Shown: positions 28,817 to 38,469 of the stretch, piece by piece
Layout: each line of letters starts with the position of its first letter
How positions within the stretch are numbered: position 1 is the stretch's first letter
Assembly: GCA_947088155.1 (NCBI GenBank)
Contig: CAMUFL010000002.1
Coordinates: 124,001 to 188,000, forward strand
DNA length: 64,000 bases
From: an uncultured Gardnerella sp.
GTDB taxonomy: Bacteria; Actinomycetota; Actinomycetes; Actinomycetales; Bifidobacteriaceae
Direction of reading: 5' to 3'
The notes under the pieces: model-generated
Told to the model about the DNA's origin: nothing
Databases searched by the model: none
The model's input: only the letters and a program-made list of their open reading frames with translations
Position numbers and translations under genes: made by a program

Positions 28817-29386
28817 ATGGTAAATCAGGATATTCGTTCTACCATGGGTGATTTATTCCCAGATTTAGGTGTTGAAACGCCTATTATTTCAGGTGTTGCG
28901 CATGATCGTAGTGAGTCTATGATTACAGTTCGTGGAATTCCTGACGTTCCTGGAATGGCTGCGAAAGTATTTACTACTCTCGCAAAAGCTAATGCAAATA
29001 TAGACATGATTGCTCAAGCAAGTGCTTCTACGGGTACTGCGGATATTTCTATTTCTGCTCCTAGCTCGTCGACTGAGGCTGTTCGTAGCGTTCTCGAAGC
29101 GGTTCGCGATGAGTTGAAATTTACTTCTATGGATGTTGATCCTACTGTAGGTAAAGTTGCGGTAGTCGGCGTTGGTATGAAAACACATTCCGGTTTGGCT
29201 GCTACGTTCTTCACAGCATTAAGTGAGCATGGTATCAATACTCTGATGATTTCCACCTCGGAAATTCGTATTGCCGCCTTGGTTCCTGTTAATCAGCTAG
29301 ATGAGGCTGTGCGCGCTTTGCATACAGCTTACGGTTTGGATGCAAATCAGATTGAAGCCGTTGTGTACGGCGGCAGCGGGCGTTAA
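28817..29386 (+). CDS. Aspartokinase regulatory (beta) subunit, two ACT domains
   Basis: A 189-residue protein equal to the C-terminal regulatory half of aspartokinases. The first ACT domain begins at ITVRGIPDVPGMAAKVF and the second at VAVVGVGMKTHSGLAATFFTAL; the HGINTLMISTSEIRIAALV segment is where lysine/threonine bind in homologues. It has no kinase part. The gap from the catalytic gene is 87 bp, a multiple of three, and contains several stop codons. It would assemble with the catalytic subunit and confer feedback inhibition. Confidence 0.92.
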   Translation: MVNQDIRSTMGDLFPDLGVETPIISGVAHDRSESMITVRGIPDVPGMAAKVFTTLAKANANIDMIAQASASTGTADISISAPSSSTEAVRSVLEAVRDELKFTSMDVDPTVGKVAVVGVGMKTHSGLAATFFTALSEHGINTLMISTSEIRIAALVPVNQLDEAVRALHTAYGLDANQIEAVVYGGSGR

Positions 29387-29431
29387 AACTATTGAAATTA
29401 TTTGCGTGTGCATTGTTAAGGGAGAAATAAG

Positions 29432-30496
29432 ATGACGATTATCAATGAAACAGGCGTGAACGTGGCAGTTTTGGGTGCCACTGGTCAGGTTGGTATGGTT
29501 ATGCGCCGTGTGCTTTGCGAGCGCGACTTTCCAATTCGTGATTTGCGATTTATGGCATCTGCTCATTCTGCAGGAACAGTTTTGCAGTATCGTGGTAAAG
29601 ATGTTGTTGTAGAGGATGTTGAAAAAGCAGATTTGCACGGAATTGATATTGCTATTTTCTCTGCAGGCGGTGGCACTTCAAAAATTTGGGCACCAAAATT
29701 TGCTGAAGCAGGCGCAATTGTAGTCGACAATTCTTCTCAATGGCGTATGCACGACGATGTGCCTCTGGTTGTTGCGGAAGTAAATCCTGAAGATTTGGAC
29801 ATAATTCCTCGCGGAATCGTAGCAAATCCTAATTGCACAACAATGGCTTGCATGCCAGTATTGAAGCCGCTTGCTGACGCTTTTGGCTTAAAGCGATTAA
29901 TAGTATCCTCTTATCAGGCTGTTTCGGGAGCTGGTCGTGCTGGGGCTTTGCAACTTATGAACGAAGCTCAAGCTGCGCTCGACCAAGGAGCTGACAAATT
30001 AGTTTTCGATGGCAGTGCAATTGATTTCCCTGAACCTACTAAGGTTGTTCGCACTATCGCATTTAATGCTGTGCCATTTATTGGCGCGATTGTTGACGAT
30101 GGTTCTGAAGAAACTGACGAAGAGCAAAAGTTGCGTAATGAAAGTCGTAAGATTTTGCACTTACCAAATCTTGCAGCATCTTGCACTTGCGTGCGCGTAG
30201 GCGTTTTTACAGGTCATGGCATGAGCGTTAATGCTGAATTTGAGCATGACGTAACCCCAGATATGGCTCGTGAAGTGTTGCGCAGTGCGGCTGGAGTTGA
30301 GCTTAATGAGATTCCTACTCCTCAGCTTGCTGCAGGAAAATCTGCGAGCTATGTTGGCCGTATTCGTCAAGATCAGGCTGTAGAAGGCAAGCGCGGATTG
30401 GCATTGTTTATTACTAACGACAACTTGCGTAAGGGCGCTGCACTAAACGCTGTTCAGTTGGCGGAAATTATTGCTAAAAAGCGCAATTTTGCTTAA
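29432..30496 (+). CDS. asd: Aspartate-semialdehyde dehydrogenase
   Basis: A 354-residue NADPH enzyme that reduces aspartyl phosphate, the step after aspartokinase. GATGQVG is the nucleotide-binding loop, Cys135 in NPNCTT is the catalytic thiol, and SYQAVSGAGRAG contacts substrate. It has GGGAG upstream and follows the two aspartokinase genes by 45 bp, so the three likely form one operon for aspartate-family amino acids. Confidence 0.96.
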   Translation: MTIINETGVNVAVLGATGQVGMVMRRVLCERDFPIRDLRFMASAHSAGTVLQYRGKDVVVEDVEKADLHGIDIAIFSAGGGTSKIWAPKFAEAGAIVVDNSSQWRMHDDVPLVVAEVNPEDLDIIPRGIVANPNCTTMACMPVLKPLADAFGLKRLIVSSYQAVSGAGRAGALQLMNEAQAALDQGADKLVFDGSAIDFPEPTKVVRTIAFNAVPFIGAIVDDGSEETDEEQKLRNESRKILHLPNLAASCTCVRVGVFTGHGMSVNAEFEHDVTPDMAREVLRSAAGVELNEIPTPQLAAGKSASYVGRIRQDQAVEGKRGLALFITNDNLRKGAALNAVQLAEIIAKKRNFA

Positions 30497-30550
30497 TAAT
30501 ATAAAAATTACTTGCTCGCGATTATAAAAATCTTTGCGTAAACTGGAAGT

Positions 30551-31168
30551 ATGTCAATAGCATCGGAAGAAATACGGCAACAACTCGACCGCATTGTGGC
30601 ACTTGGTTACCCGGATGTGGCGGATATGAGCGCTGATGCTTTCCGCGCGCTGGCTTGTCCGTTGCTAGACGCGCTTGAGAACAGCGATTTGGGTGCGGAT
30701 ATTTTGTTAGTTCCTACCCGCGAGCTTGTTTCGCCGGAATCATTGATTTCGCGAACAAGCATTAATCGTATGGCTGGTTTTACTACCATGCCTCCGCGCG
30801 ATATCGTAAGTTTTCTCCCGCAAAATGGTTTAGAGCAGCCTGAAGGGCCGTTCTACCTGGTTGTTAATCCACATACTGGTGGTTCGTATTTGAACCGTGA
30901 GCCTGATGTTGCTCGTAAGCTTATTGACTCCGATGAGCGATTGCCTCTTACTTTGGAAGAAGGGCTTGCGCTGGTTACGCAGCACACAGATTGGCTGGAA
31001 AGTAAGAATGGTTTTAATCTTCTTGGCTCTCAAAGCGCTGATGGTAGAGTTCCGAGCATTTGGATGAGCCAAGGGGCTCCTCGTCTAGGTGCGGTATGGC
31101 CAAATTCTAGGCATACTTGGCTTGGCAATGCATATTGTATGGATCGTCTTGGAGTGCTGCGTATTTAA
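30551..31168 (+). CDS. DUF5701-like conserved protein
   Basis: A 205-residue soluble protein that fits the actinobacterial DUF5701 pattern: LDRIVALGYPDVADMSADAF at the start, ILLVPTRELVSPE, GPFYLVVNPHTGGSYLN, LTLEEGLALVTQH, FNLLGSQSADGRVPSIWMS and a closing HTWLGNAYCMDRLG. No catalytic motif is recognised and the function is unknown. It lies 54 bp after asd, and may or may not be in that operon. Assignment is from memory of the family. Confidence 0.72.
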   Translation: MSIASEEIRQQLDRIVALGYPDVADMSADAFRALACPLLDALENSDLGADILLVPTRELVSPESLISRTSINRMAGFTTMPPRDIVSFLPQNGLEQPEGPFYLVVNPHTGGSYLNREPDVARKLIDSDERLPLTLEEGLALVTQHTDWLESKNGFNLLGSQSADGRVPSIWMSQGAPRLGAVWPNSRHTWLGNAYCMDRLGVLRI

Positions 31169-31307
31169 GTCGAAATTCATAAAATCTTCACAACTATTAC
31201 GTAAAATAATTAAATAAAATAATTACGTAAAATAGTTATAAAAATAAAATAATTGACGGCAAAAGTTGAAAGCAAATATCAACGTACAGTACTAATAAAG
31301 GTGCATT

Positions 31308-32009
31308 GTGGCATACATAACATTTGATCATGTTGTAAAGGAATATCCGTCTGGTTCTTCAGTTGTTAGAGCTTTGGACGATGCTAGTTTTACGGCTGAA
31401 CGTGGCCAACTTACAGTAATTTTAGGCGCTTCCGGAGCTGGAAAAACCACGGCATTAAATATTTTAGGTGGAATGGATACAGCTACCAGCGGGCGAGTTA
31501 TAGTTGGCGATTGCGATGTCACTAAGCTCAAAGGCAGAGGTTTAGTGCGCTACCGTCGCGAAGATATTGGCTTTGTTTTTCAGTTTTACAATCTTGTGCC
31601 AAATTTGACTGCTCTTGAAAACGTTGAGTTGGCTTCACAGATTTGTCCAGATCATTTTGATCCTGCAAAAACTCTTAACGACGTTGGCTTAGGCAATCGC
31701 CTTAAAAATTTCCCAGCGCAACTTTCCGGCGGCGAGCAACAACGAGTATCTATTGCTCGTGCGCTCGCCAAAAAACCGAAGCTTCTTCTATGCGACGAGC
31801 CTACCGGAGCTTTGGACTACGAAACTGGCAAGTCTGTATTGCAATTATTACAAGATATTTGTAAAACTGAAGGAATAACGGTGCTTATTATTACGCACAA
31901 TGCTGCAATCGCACCTATGGCGCATAAAGTTGTGCGCTTCCGCTCGGGGAAAGTAGTAAGCGAGACTATACAAGAGAATCCTATGGCCATTGCTGATATT
32001 GAGTGGTGA
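31308..32009 (+). CDS. ABC transporter ATP-binding protein, MacB/LolD type
   Basis: A 233-residue ATPase. Walker A GASGAGKT, signature LSGGEQQR, Walker [13 protein letters not shown] and the H-loop THN are intact. It starts at a GTG with AAAGGTG upstream. Its stop overlaps the large FtsX-like permease gene, its clear partner. Such pairs export peptides or act in mechanotransmission and resistance; the substrate here is unknown. The 139 bp before it are AT-rich with repeated TAAAATAATTA-like words. Confidence 0.92.
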   Translation: MAYITFDHVVKEYPSGSSVVRALDDASFTAERGQLTVILGASGAGKTTALNILGGMDTATSGRVIVGDCDVTKLKGRGLVRYRREDIGFVFQFYNLVPNLTALENVELASQICPDHFDPAKTLNDVGLGNRLKNFPAQLSGGEQQRVSIARALAKKPKLLLCDEPTGALDYETGKSVLQLLQDICKTEGITVLIITHNAAIAPMAHKVVRFRSGKVVSETIQENPMAIADIEW

Positions 32010-34702
32010 TTCAAGTGAGTGCATTATTTATTAGCGCAGTTAGAATGTGGATACGCGAATGGCGCCGTTTCTGCGTTCTGGCAGTTATTGCAATGCTCGG
32101 CGTGGCTGTTATGACTGGAATTTACGCTGGCTGCAATGACATGTTTCTTGGTGCGAACAGTATGTATTCAAAATTGCAGTCTTATGATTTGCAAATCGTG
32201 TCTACTTTAGGTTTAACTAAAGATGACGTTTCTGCGCTTCGCAAATTACATAGCGTAAGTGAAGTTGAAGCGGAACGTTCGTGGAAAGCTACAGCTCATC
32301 CGTCAGATGATGCCAGTTCTTCATATGCAATGAATCTTGTGCACTATGTTGACTCGCAGAAAAAACTGAATCGTTTACATCTACTGCGCGGAACTATGCC
32401 TTCAAATAATCGGGAAGCTGTTGTAACTCAACGATTTTTGCATAATAGCGGACTAAATATTGGAAGCACCGTTGTTGTAAATTTGCAGAAAGAAAATGCA
32501 CTAAATAACAAATCTTCAAATAACGAAAATCAGAAAACTGCGTCTTACCGTTTTCTAATTACTGGCAGCGTGCTCGATAGTAGCGATTTAAACAATCCTG
32601 ACGGATACCAGTCTAAAGCTTTTCGTAATTCTGTAACATCTCGCTACCCAATATTCACTTCTTTTATGCCTGATGATGCAAGCAATTCGCCATACTCTGC
32701 AATATCTGTGCGATTACTCGAAGCTGAAAAAGTTAGTGTTTTCTCCAAATCGTATCGCGCTATTGTTGACAATGCTTCCGAGCAGATTCGCGCTCGCGTG
32801 CAGGCTAGTCGCGAAAAAGCACGGCATAAGCAGGTTGTTGGAGAGCAAGTTGATGGAAAAGTAAACAGCATTATTTCAGCTGACGCTAATCTTCAGCGCG
32901 CGCCAGATTCTGTGAAAGAACAGGCAAAACAGCAAATTAGTAAGCAGCTTAAACCGGAAATTCAGAAGAGAATTCCTCAAGCTCAATGGCATATTGCAAC
33001 TCGTATTTCCAACGACAGTTACGCTAGTCTGCGTTCTGACGTTGCTTCAATTCAGTCGCTTGGTTATGCTTTTCCGGCAGTGTTTCTTGCTGTTGCCATG
33101 ATGATGAGCTTAACTGCTATGGCTCGCATGGTTGAGGAAGAGCGTGGTCTTATTGGCACCTACTTAAGCCTAGGTTACGGCCGTTCTGCTGCAGTAACAA
33201 GACACGCTTTCTTTGCTATTTGTGCTTGCTTTATTGGTGGAGGAATTGGAGATATTGTTGGATTCCTTGCAATCCCGTCGCTTCTGTTGAAGATTTTACG
33301 TGGGCTTTACGCTGTTCCAGATGTTCAGTTATGTTACGACTGGTTATACGGTTCTTTGTGCGTTCTTGCATTTGTGATTCCAGTTGCAATATGCACAATA
33401 GTTGTGAGTTGGCGTGAAACAAGGCAAGTTCCTGCAGCTTTGCTACGTCCAAAAGCTCCTAAAGCTGGCACTCGCGTTCTGCTTGAGAGGTTACCTTGGA
33501 TTTGGAATCGTATGAGTTTCCTCAATAAAGTAACTATTCGCAATTTGGCGCGTTTTAAGGGCCGTCTATGCATGACTATTGGCGGTGTTGCTGGATGCAC
33601 TGCACTTATTGTGTGCGGACTTGCGTTAAACGATACTGTTGCAACTTTAGGCACTCGGCAATATGAAGGAATTTATCGTTACGATATGATTGCTATTTCT
33701 ACGCCAAATTCTTTCAACAATATGAAGCAGAGCGTGGAGAAAGATAAGTCGAATAATTTAGTCAAAACTATGCTTCCTGCTTACGTAAGTTCAGGCGAGA
33801 TTGCGAAGTATCATAATGCACTAAATAACGGCAAAGCTAAGCACAATAATGTAGAAGATGCTGAAAGCGTGCAAATGATTGTAGTAAAAGATGTTGCTAC
33901 TTTATCCCACCTTGTGCGTTTGCAAAATATTGATAATAATTTGAAAACTATCAAGCTCACGGACGATGGTCCGCTTCTTTCTCAAAGTGCTGCAGCTTCT
34001 TTGGATATTAACCGTGGCGACGCAATTACTGTAACCAATACGAGCTTTAAGCGAGCAACAGTAAAAGTTCATGCAATTGTTCGAAATCTCATAGGTTCTA
34101 ACATGTACATGACTCAGCGCTGCTACGATCGCTTGTTTAATGCTAAAAGCAGCAAGTCGTTAAAGCACAACGCACTAATTTTGCGACTACGCGGCAGTGA
34201 TGATAAGAAAATAAAATATGCGGATAATATTTCTGAGCGCGATGGTGTGCTTGCGGTTATGAATATTACTCGTATGAAGCATGCTTTTAGTTTTGACCTT
34301 ATGAATGCTGTAGTTGCGCTTATTGTAACGTTGGCTGCAGGATTGGCTTTGGCGGTGCTGTTTACTTTGGCTAGTACAAATATTTCGGAGCGCTCGCGTG
34401 AAATGGCCACTCTTAAGGTGCTTGGTTTTTACAAGCGCGAAATCCACTCTTATATTCATAAAGAAATGCTTACTCTTACAATAATTGGCATTGTGGTTGG
34501 TTTGCCGCTTGGAAGGCTGATTGCAGGATTGCTAACTAACGCTTTGCGTATGCCGTCTTTGTATTTTGAGGTAGAAGTTGCTCCGCTAAGTTATTGTATT
34601 GCAGGATTTGCAACGCTGATTTTTGCGCTGATTGTGCAATGGGCCACTAATCCTGCGCTAGACAGAATTGATCCGGTAAGTTCACTGAAAAGCGTGGAAT
34701 AG
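32003..34702 (+). CDS. FtsX-like ABC permease, large two-module form
   Basis: An 899-residue permease made of two FtsX/MacB modules. It has an N-terminal helix (CVLAVIAMLGVAVMTGIYAGC), a large extracytoplasmic domain, a three-helix FtsX block near residues 355-470, a second anchor around 525-550, another extracytoplasmic domain, and a C-terminal FtsX block near 765-890 (LASTNISERSREMATLKVLGFYKREI). Start candidates are GTG 32003, 32006 and 32015; the last gives a usual short N-terminus. It overlaps the ATPase gene. This architecture is common for Gram-positive peptide exporters. Confidence 0.88.
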   Translation: MVIQVSALFISAVRMWIREWRRFCVLAVIAMLGVAVMTGIYAGCNDMFLGANSMYSKLQSYDLQIVSTLGLTKDDVSALRKLHSVSEVEAERSWKATAHPSDDASSSYAMNLVHYVDSQKKLNRLHLLRGTMPSNNREAVVTQRFLHNSGLNIGSTVVVNLQKENALNNKSSNNENQKTASYRFLITGSVLDSSDLNNPDGYQSKAFRNSVTSRYPIFTSFMPDDASNSPYSAISVRLLEAEKVSVFSKSYRAIVDNASEQIRARVQASREKARHKQVVGEQVDGKVNSIISADANLQRAPDSVKEQAKQQISKQLKPEIQKRIPQAQWHIATRISNDSYASLRSDVASIQSLGYAFPAVFLAVAMMMSLTAMARMVEEERGLIGTYLSLGYGRSAAVTRHAFFAICACFIGGGIGDIVGFLAIPSLLLKILRGLYAVPDVQLCYDWLYGSLCVLAFVIPVAICTIVVSWRETRQVPAALLRPKAPKAGTRVLLERLPWIWNRMSFLNKVTIRNLARFKGRLCMTIGGVAGCTALIVCGLALNDTVATLGTRQYEGIYRYDMIAISTPNSFNNMKQSVEKDKSNNLVKTMLPAYVSSGEIAKYHNALNNGKAKHNNVEDAESVQMIVVKDVATLSHLVRLQNIDNNLKTIKLTDDGPLLSQSAAASLDINRGDAITVTNTSFKRATVKVHAIVRNLIGSNMYMTQRCYDRLFNAKSSKSLKHNALILRLRGSDDKKIKYADNISERDGVLAVMNITRMKHAFSFDLMNAVVALIVTLAAGLALAVLFTLASTNISERSREMATLKVLGFYKREIHSYIHKEMLTLTIIGIVVGLPLGRLIAGLLTNALRMPSLYFEVEVAPLSYCIAGFATLIFALIVQWATNPALDRIDPVSSLKSVE

Positions 34703-34814
34703 TTGCTGTAGTAAAAGCGTGGAATAGTGCTGGAAAATGTAGGTCGAATTATTAATAGTTACGGGTTCCGATAAAATTATGAGTTCGTAACTACTAAGAA
34801 ACGGAGTTTTAATA

Positions 34815-36398
34815 ATGAGTGAGATTGCCAATAGTGACATTAATGTAGATTCTACAAAAGCAGAATCTGCAGAAGCACAAAATAGCATATCTTCTCATAA
34901 TCGATCTTTCTGCGAAACTTCCGCTGCAACTACGACTGAGAGCGAAACTAGTAACACAAATCAAATGGAACGTAGCCTTACCAAGCGTCATGTGCAATTT
35001 ATTGCTATCGGCGGCACAATTGGTACGGGCTTATTCCTTGGATCTGGAAAGTCAATTAGCTTAACTGGTCCTAGTATTGTATTCGTTTACATTATTGTTG
35101 GCTTGATTATGTTCTTGCTTATGCGTGGCATTGGCGAGCTAATGTACAAAGATCCAAACCAGCATACTTTTATTAGTTTTATTACGCGTTATCTTGGCAG
35201 AGGTTGGGGTAATTTTGCTGGGTGGTCGTATTGGTTTGTGCTTGTGCTGATTGGCATGAGTGAGATTACGGCTGTTAGCACGTATTGCGTCACATTTTTC
35301 CAAACTTTTGACATTGATGTAAGTCATTGGAAGTGGCTTATAGAAGTAGTATTTTTAGCCGCGTTAGTGTGCATAAATTTGGTTGCAGTTAAGCTGTTTG
35401 GAGAAACAGAATTCTGGTTCTCTATGATTAAAATCACGCTAATTGTGGCGCTTATTGTGACGGCTGTAGTCATGGCTTTGATTGGCTATCATTACTCTGC
35501 AACGCCTTTGCATGGTGGAGTAATGAGTCCTGCAGGACACGCTGGTTTGGATAATATTTTCCATAATTTTTCGCTTATGCCGAACGGCTGGCTGGCTTTC
35601 TTAATGAGCTTCCAAATGGTGTTCTATGCGTATCAGCTTATTGAGTTTGTTGGCGTGACGGTTTCGGAAACTAAGAATCCTCGCCAGGTTTTGCCAAAGG
35701 CTGTGAACGAGATTATCATGCGCGTTTTGATTTTCTATGTTGGCGCTCTTGTGGCAATTATGCTTATTGTGCCTTGGCAGCAGTTTAAGGCTACGAATGC
35801 CGAGGGTGTGTTTATGTCGCCGTTCATTATGGTGTTCCAGTATGCTGGCTTGCATTGGGCTTCTGCGCTCGTGTTCTTTGTGGTTATTACGGCTGCTTCT
35901 TCTGCGCTTAACTCTTTGCTGTATTCTGCCGGCCGCCACATGTATCAGATTGCGCTTGAATCTCCTTCTCCTCTTTTGGGCAAGTTACGTAAGGTTTCGC
36001 ATACTAAAGTGCCTGCTCGCGCAATTTTGTTCTCAGGTGTGTTGATTCTTCTTTCGCCGATTATCAATTCTATTCCTGGCGTTCATGGTGCGTTTATTTT
36101 GTTTGCTTCGTCATCTTCTGCAGTAATAATCATGATTTATATTTTGATTATGGTTACGCATCGTAAGTATCGTAAGTCTGCTGATTTTATGCCAGATGGC
36201 TTCGTAATGCCTCATTATAAGTTACTTAATTCGCTTACTATTGCGTTCTTTGTTTTTGTTTATATTACATTGTTTATTAGTGAAGATACGCGTACTGCTG
36301 CAATTGGTGGCTTAGTTTGGCTTGTTCTGTTTGGTGGTTATTGCGCGCTTCATGAGCATTGGCAGAATCGCGATTTAGCTGAGGCTTTGGGAAAGTAA
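34815..36398 (+). CDS. Amino acid permease, APC superfamily
   Basis: A 527-residue transporter with about 12 membrane helices and the signature IAIGGTIGTGLFLGSG in helix 1, as in the LysP/GabP/CycA/AroP group of proton-driven amino acid importers. ATKNPRQ-like text appears as SETKNPRQVLPKAVN. An extra hydrophilic Ser/Thr/Glu-rich N-terminus of about 50 residues precedes the first helix. CGGAG-type ribosome-binding site 8 bp before the ATG. Substrate not determinable. Confidence 0.9.
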   Translation: MSEIANSDINVDSTKAESAEAQNSISSHNRSFCETSAATTTESETSNTNQMERSLTKRHVQFIAIGGTIGTGLFLGSGKSISLTGPSIVFVYIIVGLIMFLLMRGIGELMYKDPNQHTFISFITRYLGRGWGNFAGWSYWFVLVLIGMSEITAVSTYCVTFFQTFDIDVSHWKWLIEVVFLAALVCINLVAVKLFGETEFWFSMIKITLIVALIVTAVVMALIGYHYSATPLHGGVMSPAGHAGLDNIFHNFSLMPNGWLAFLMSFQMVFYAYQLIEFVGVTVSETKNPRQVLPKAVNEIIMRVLIFYVGALVAIMLIVPWQQFKATNAEGVFMSPFIMVFQYAGLHWASALVFFVVITAASSALNSLLYSAGRHMYQIALESPSPLLGKLRKVSHTKVPARAILFSGVLILLSPIINSIPGVHGAFILFASSSSAVIIMIYILIMVTHRKYRKSADFMPDGFVMPHYKLLNSLTIAFFVFVYITLFISEDTRTAAIGGLVWLVLFGGYCALHEHWQNRDLAEALGK

Positions 36399-36434
36399 CG
36401 TCTTTCTTTACGCGATTTCTGTTATGCTTGCTTT

Positions 36435-37238
36435 GTGCGAATTATTGTTGCAGATTGCAGTGCTGAATACACAGGTAGATTAAACGCTACGCTTCCGTTG
36501 GCTAAGCGTGTGCTGCTTATTAAAGCGGATGGTAGTGTGTTAATTTTTTCGGAGCTTGGTGCGTATAAGCCGCTTAATTGGATGGTTGCTCCTTGCACTA
36601 TGCGCGTGATTAAAAAGGATGACGAAGCTAATTCTTGCTCTGTAGGCGTTTTGAAGAGTGACGGTAACAACGATATCGAGCCTGAGTCTGTGCCATCGTC
36701 TGAGCATGATTCGGCATCTGATGATGATTCGGATTCCAGCGATATTAGTGATGGTTGTGTGCTTCGCGTTGCTGCAGCAAAAAGTGACGATTTGCTTATG
36801 ATTTCGCTTGAGCATGTTTATAGCAATAATATTTACGATTTGGGTGAGGACCCTGGCTTAGTGAAGGATGGTGTCGAAGACCATTTGCAGCGCTACTTGG
36901 CTGAGCAGATTGAGCGCATTGGCGATGGTGCAACGTTGGTTCGTCGTGAGTATCCTACTGCTATTGGTCCAGTTGATATTATGGCTCAGGATTCGAATGG
37001 TGTGCATGTGGCCATTGAGATTAAGCGTCACGGTGGTATTGATGGCGTTGAGCAGCTTACGCGTTACTGTGAGTTGTTGAACAGGGATCCGTTGCTTAAG
37101 CCTGTTCGTGGTATTTTTGCTGCTCAAACTATTAGCCCGCAGGCTCGCGTTTTGGCGGAGGATCGCGGCTTTACTTGCTTAATTCTCGATTACGACGATA
37201 TGCGTGGCGTCGAATCTGACGATCTTCGTCTTTTTTAG
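36435..37238 (+). CDS. nucS: Mismatch-specific endonuclease NucS/EndoMS
   Basis: A 267-residue nuclease that cuts both strands at mismatches and drives the non-canonical mismatch repair of Actinobacteria lacking MutS/MutL. The N-terminal DNA-binding domain begins with MRIIVADCSAEYTGRL and GAYKPLNWM. The RecB-like catalytic core shows VDIMAQ, AIEIKRHGGIDGVEQLTRY (the Asp, Glu-x-Lys set). It is about 40 residues longer than mycobacterial NucS as I recall it, because of an acidic Ser/Asp-rich insert at about residues 62-107. GTG start, with no clear ribosome-binding site. Confidence 0.93.
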   Translation: MRIIVADCSAEYTGRLNATLPLAKRVLLIKADGSVLIFSELGAYKPLNWMVAPCTMRVIKKDDEANSCSVGVLKSDGNNDIEPESVPSSEHDSASDDDSDSSDISDGCVLRVAAAKSDDLLMISLEHVYSNNIYDLGEDPGLVKDGVEDHLQRYLAEQIERIGDGATLVRREYPTAIGPVDIMAQDSNGVHVAIEIKRHGGIDGVEQLTRYCELLNRDPLLKPVRGIFAAQTISPQARVLAEDRGFTCLILDYDDMRGVESDDLRLF

Positions 37239-37282
37239 TTTAGAAGATACGGTTCGCTTGGAATTTGTTGCGTAAGTTTACA

Positions 37283-37320
37283 TACAAAAATGCCGCGCAA
37301 GATTCATTCAAGCGCGGCAT
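37283..37320 (-). terminator. Terminator of the FKBP lipoprotein gene
   Basis: GC-rich 9-bp stem ATGCCGCGC (37290-37298) / GCGCGGCAT (37312-37320). Read on the minus strand it is followed by TTTTTGTATG, so it serves the minus-strand gene. The plus-strand side lacks a T-run. Confidence 0.8.
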
Positions 37321-37403
37321 CTAGGTGTCAGTATTACTTACCAAGTAAGTTATGAGCACTTACTAATCAATCGCGAAGTAATCGCGAAATAATTACTAAG
37401 CAA

Positions 37404-38390
37404 TCACGAAGCGTAAAGAATGTCTACTACAAAGTACAACGTGGAGTTTGCAGGAATTGTTACGTTTCCTTTTGCGTCCTTCTTATCTTCTTTGCCGTAT
37501 CCATCTTCTGGCGGAATCACAAGTAAAACTCGAGAACCAATTTTCTTACCAGTCAAGCCTTTAGTCCAACCAGGAATTACCTGACCATCGAGCGAGAAGT
37601 CTGCAGGCATTCCACGCAACCATGATGAATCAAACTGGTGTAGCTTGCCGTCTTTATCTGTGGTCCATCCAGCATAATGAGCAGTTACGGTGCTTTTTGC
37701 TGTAACCTCTTTGCCGGTTCCCTCAATCAAAGTCTGAGAAACAAGCTTTCCATCTGGCACATAGTTGTTTTTATCTAAGGATGGGATTCCGGATTTATTA
37801 ACAGTTACTTTTGGCAAATTTGCAGGAATGTTAGTTATCGTTTTGCCGGTTGCGTGAGATAACATTTTTGATTTAGATACAAGCGTAAGAACCATAACGT
37901 AAGAAGGCTTCTTACCATCGCCACCTACGCCAAAAGCAATAGTTGTGTTAAGCCTTTTGCCTTTAATGAGAGCATAATACGGACGGCTAGTGGACTGTTT
38001 GTTAATCGTAATTGAGCAGTCCGTTTTGCCTTTATCCCATGTGCTTAAAAGCTCTTTGCCGTCATTGCTAAGCACAATACCCTGCGAGCATACACGATCC
38101 CCATTTTCAATCTTAGGACCGTTTCCATGCTGCAAAATTGCGTAAGTGTTTCGTTTTGGATTAAGTGGCGCTTTAACCTTCAGTTTTGGCTTCTTGCCAA
38201 GTTCTCCAGAAGCACTTACGCCCTCTAATAACTGCATACCTGCTTTTTGTGCATTTTCGTCAGCTGCGCCATCTGTGCTACTTGCATTACCGCTGCAAGA
38301 AGCTAATCCTACGCATAGTGCTACTGTACTAATAGCGGCAACAGCGCGTGCTATTAAAGATTTTTGTTTCAATATTGTGGTTTTTTGCAT
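37404..38390 (-). CDS. FKBP-type peptidyl-prolyl isomerase lipoprotein
   Basis: A 328-residue extracytoplasmic protein. Signal peptide with lipobox (GLASC, Cys32), then a long first region that may be a degenerate FKBP module, and a C-terminal FKBP domain: VTAHYAGWTTDKDGKLHQFDSS, VIPGWTKGLTGKKIGSRVLLVIPPEDGYG and LYFVVDIL. Such lipoproteins help fold secreted proteins on the outer face of the membrane. It is divergent from the next gene, 79 bp apart. Confidence 0.9.
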   Translation of the reverse strand: MQKTTILKQKSLIARAVAAISTVALCVGLASCSGNASSTDGAADENAQKAGMQLLEGVSASGELGKKPKLKVKAPLNPKRNTYAILQHGNGPKIENGDRVCSQGIVLSNDGKELLSTWDKGKTDCSITINKQSTSRPYYALIKGKRLNTTIAFGVGGDGKKPSYVMVLTLVSKSKMLSHATGKTITNIPANLPKVTVNKSGIPSLDKNNYVPDGKLVSQTLIEGTGKEVTAKSTVTAHYAGWTTDKDGKLHQFDSSWLRGMPADFSLDGQVIPGWTKGLTGKKIGSRVLLVIPPEDGYGKEDKKDAKGNVTIPANSTLYFVVDILYAS

Positions 38391-38469
38391 AGGTTCACAT
38401 TACCGCTTGATGTTGATTTTTAAGGTAAAAACTACAACAAATATGAAAAGATTGTAGAATAGTATCGAT

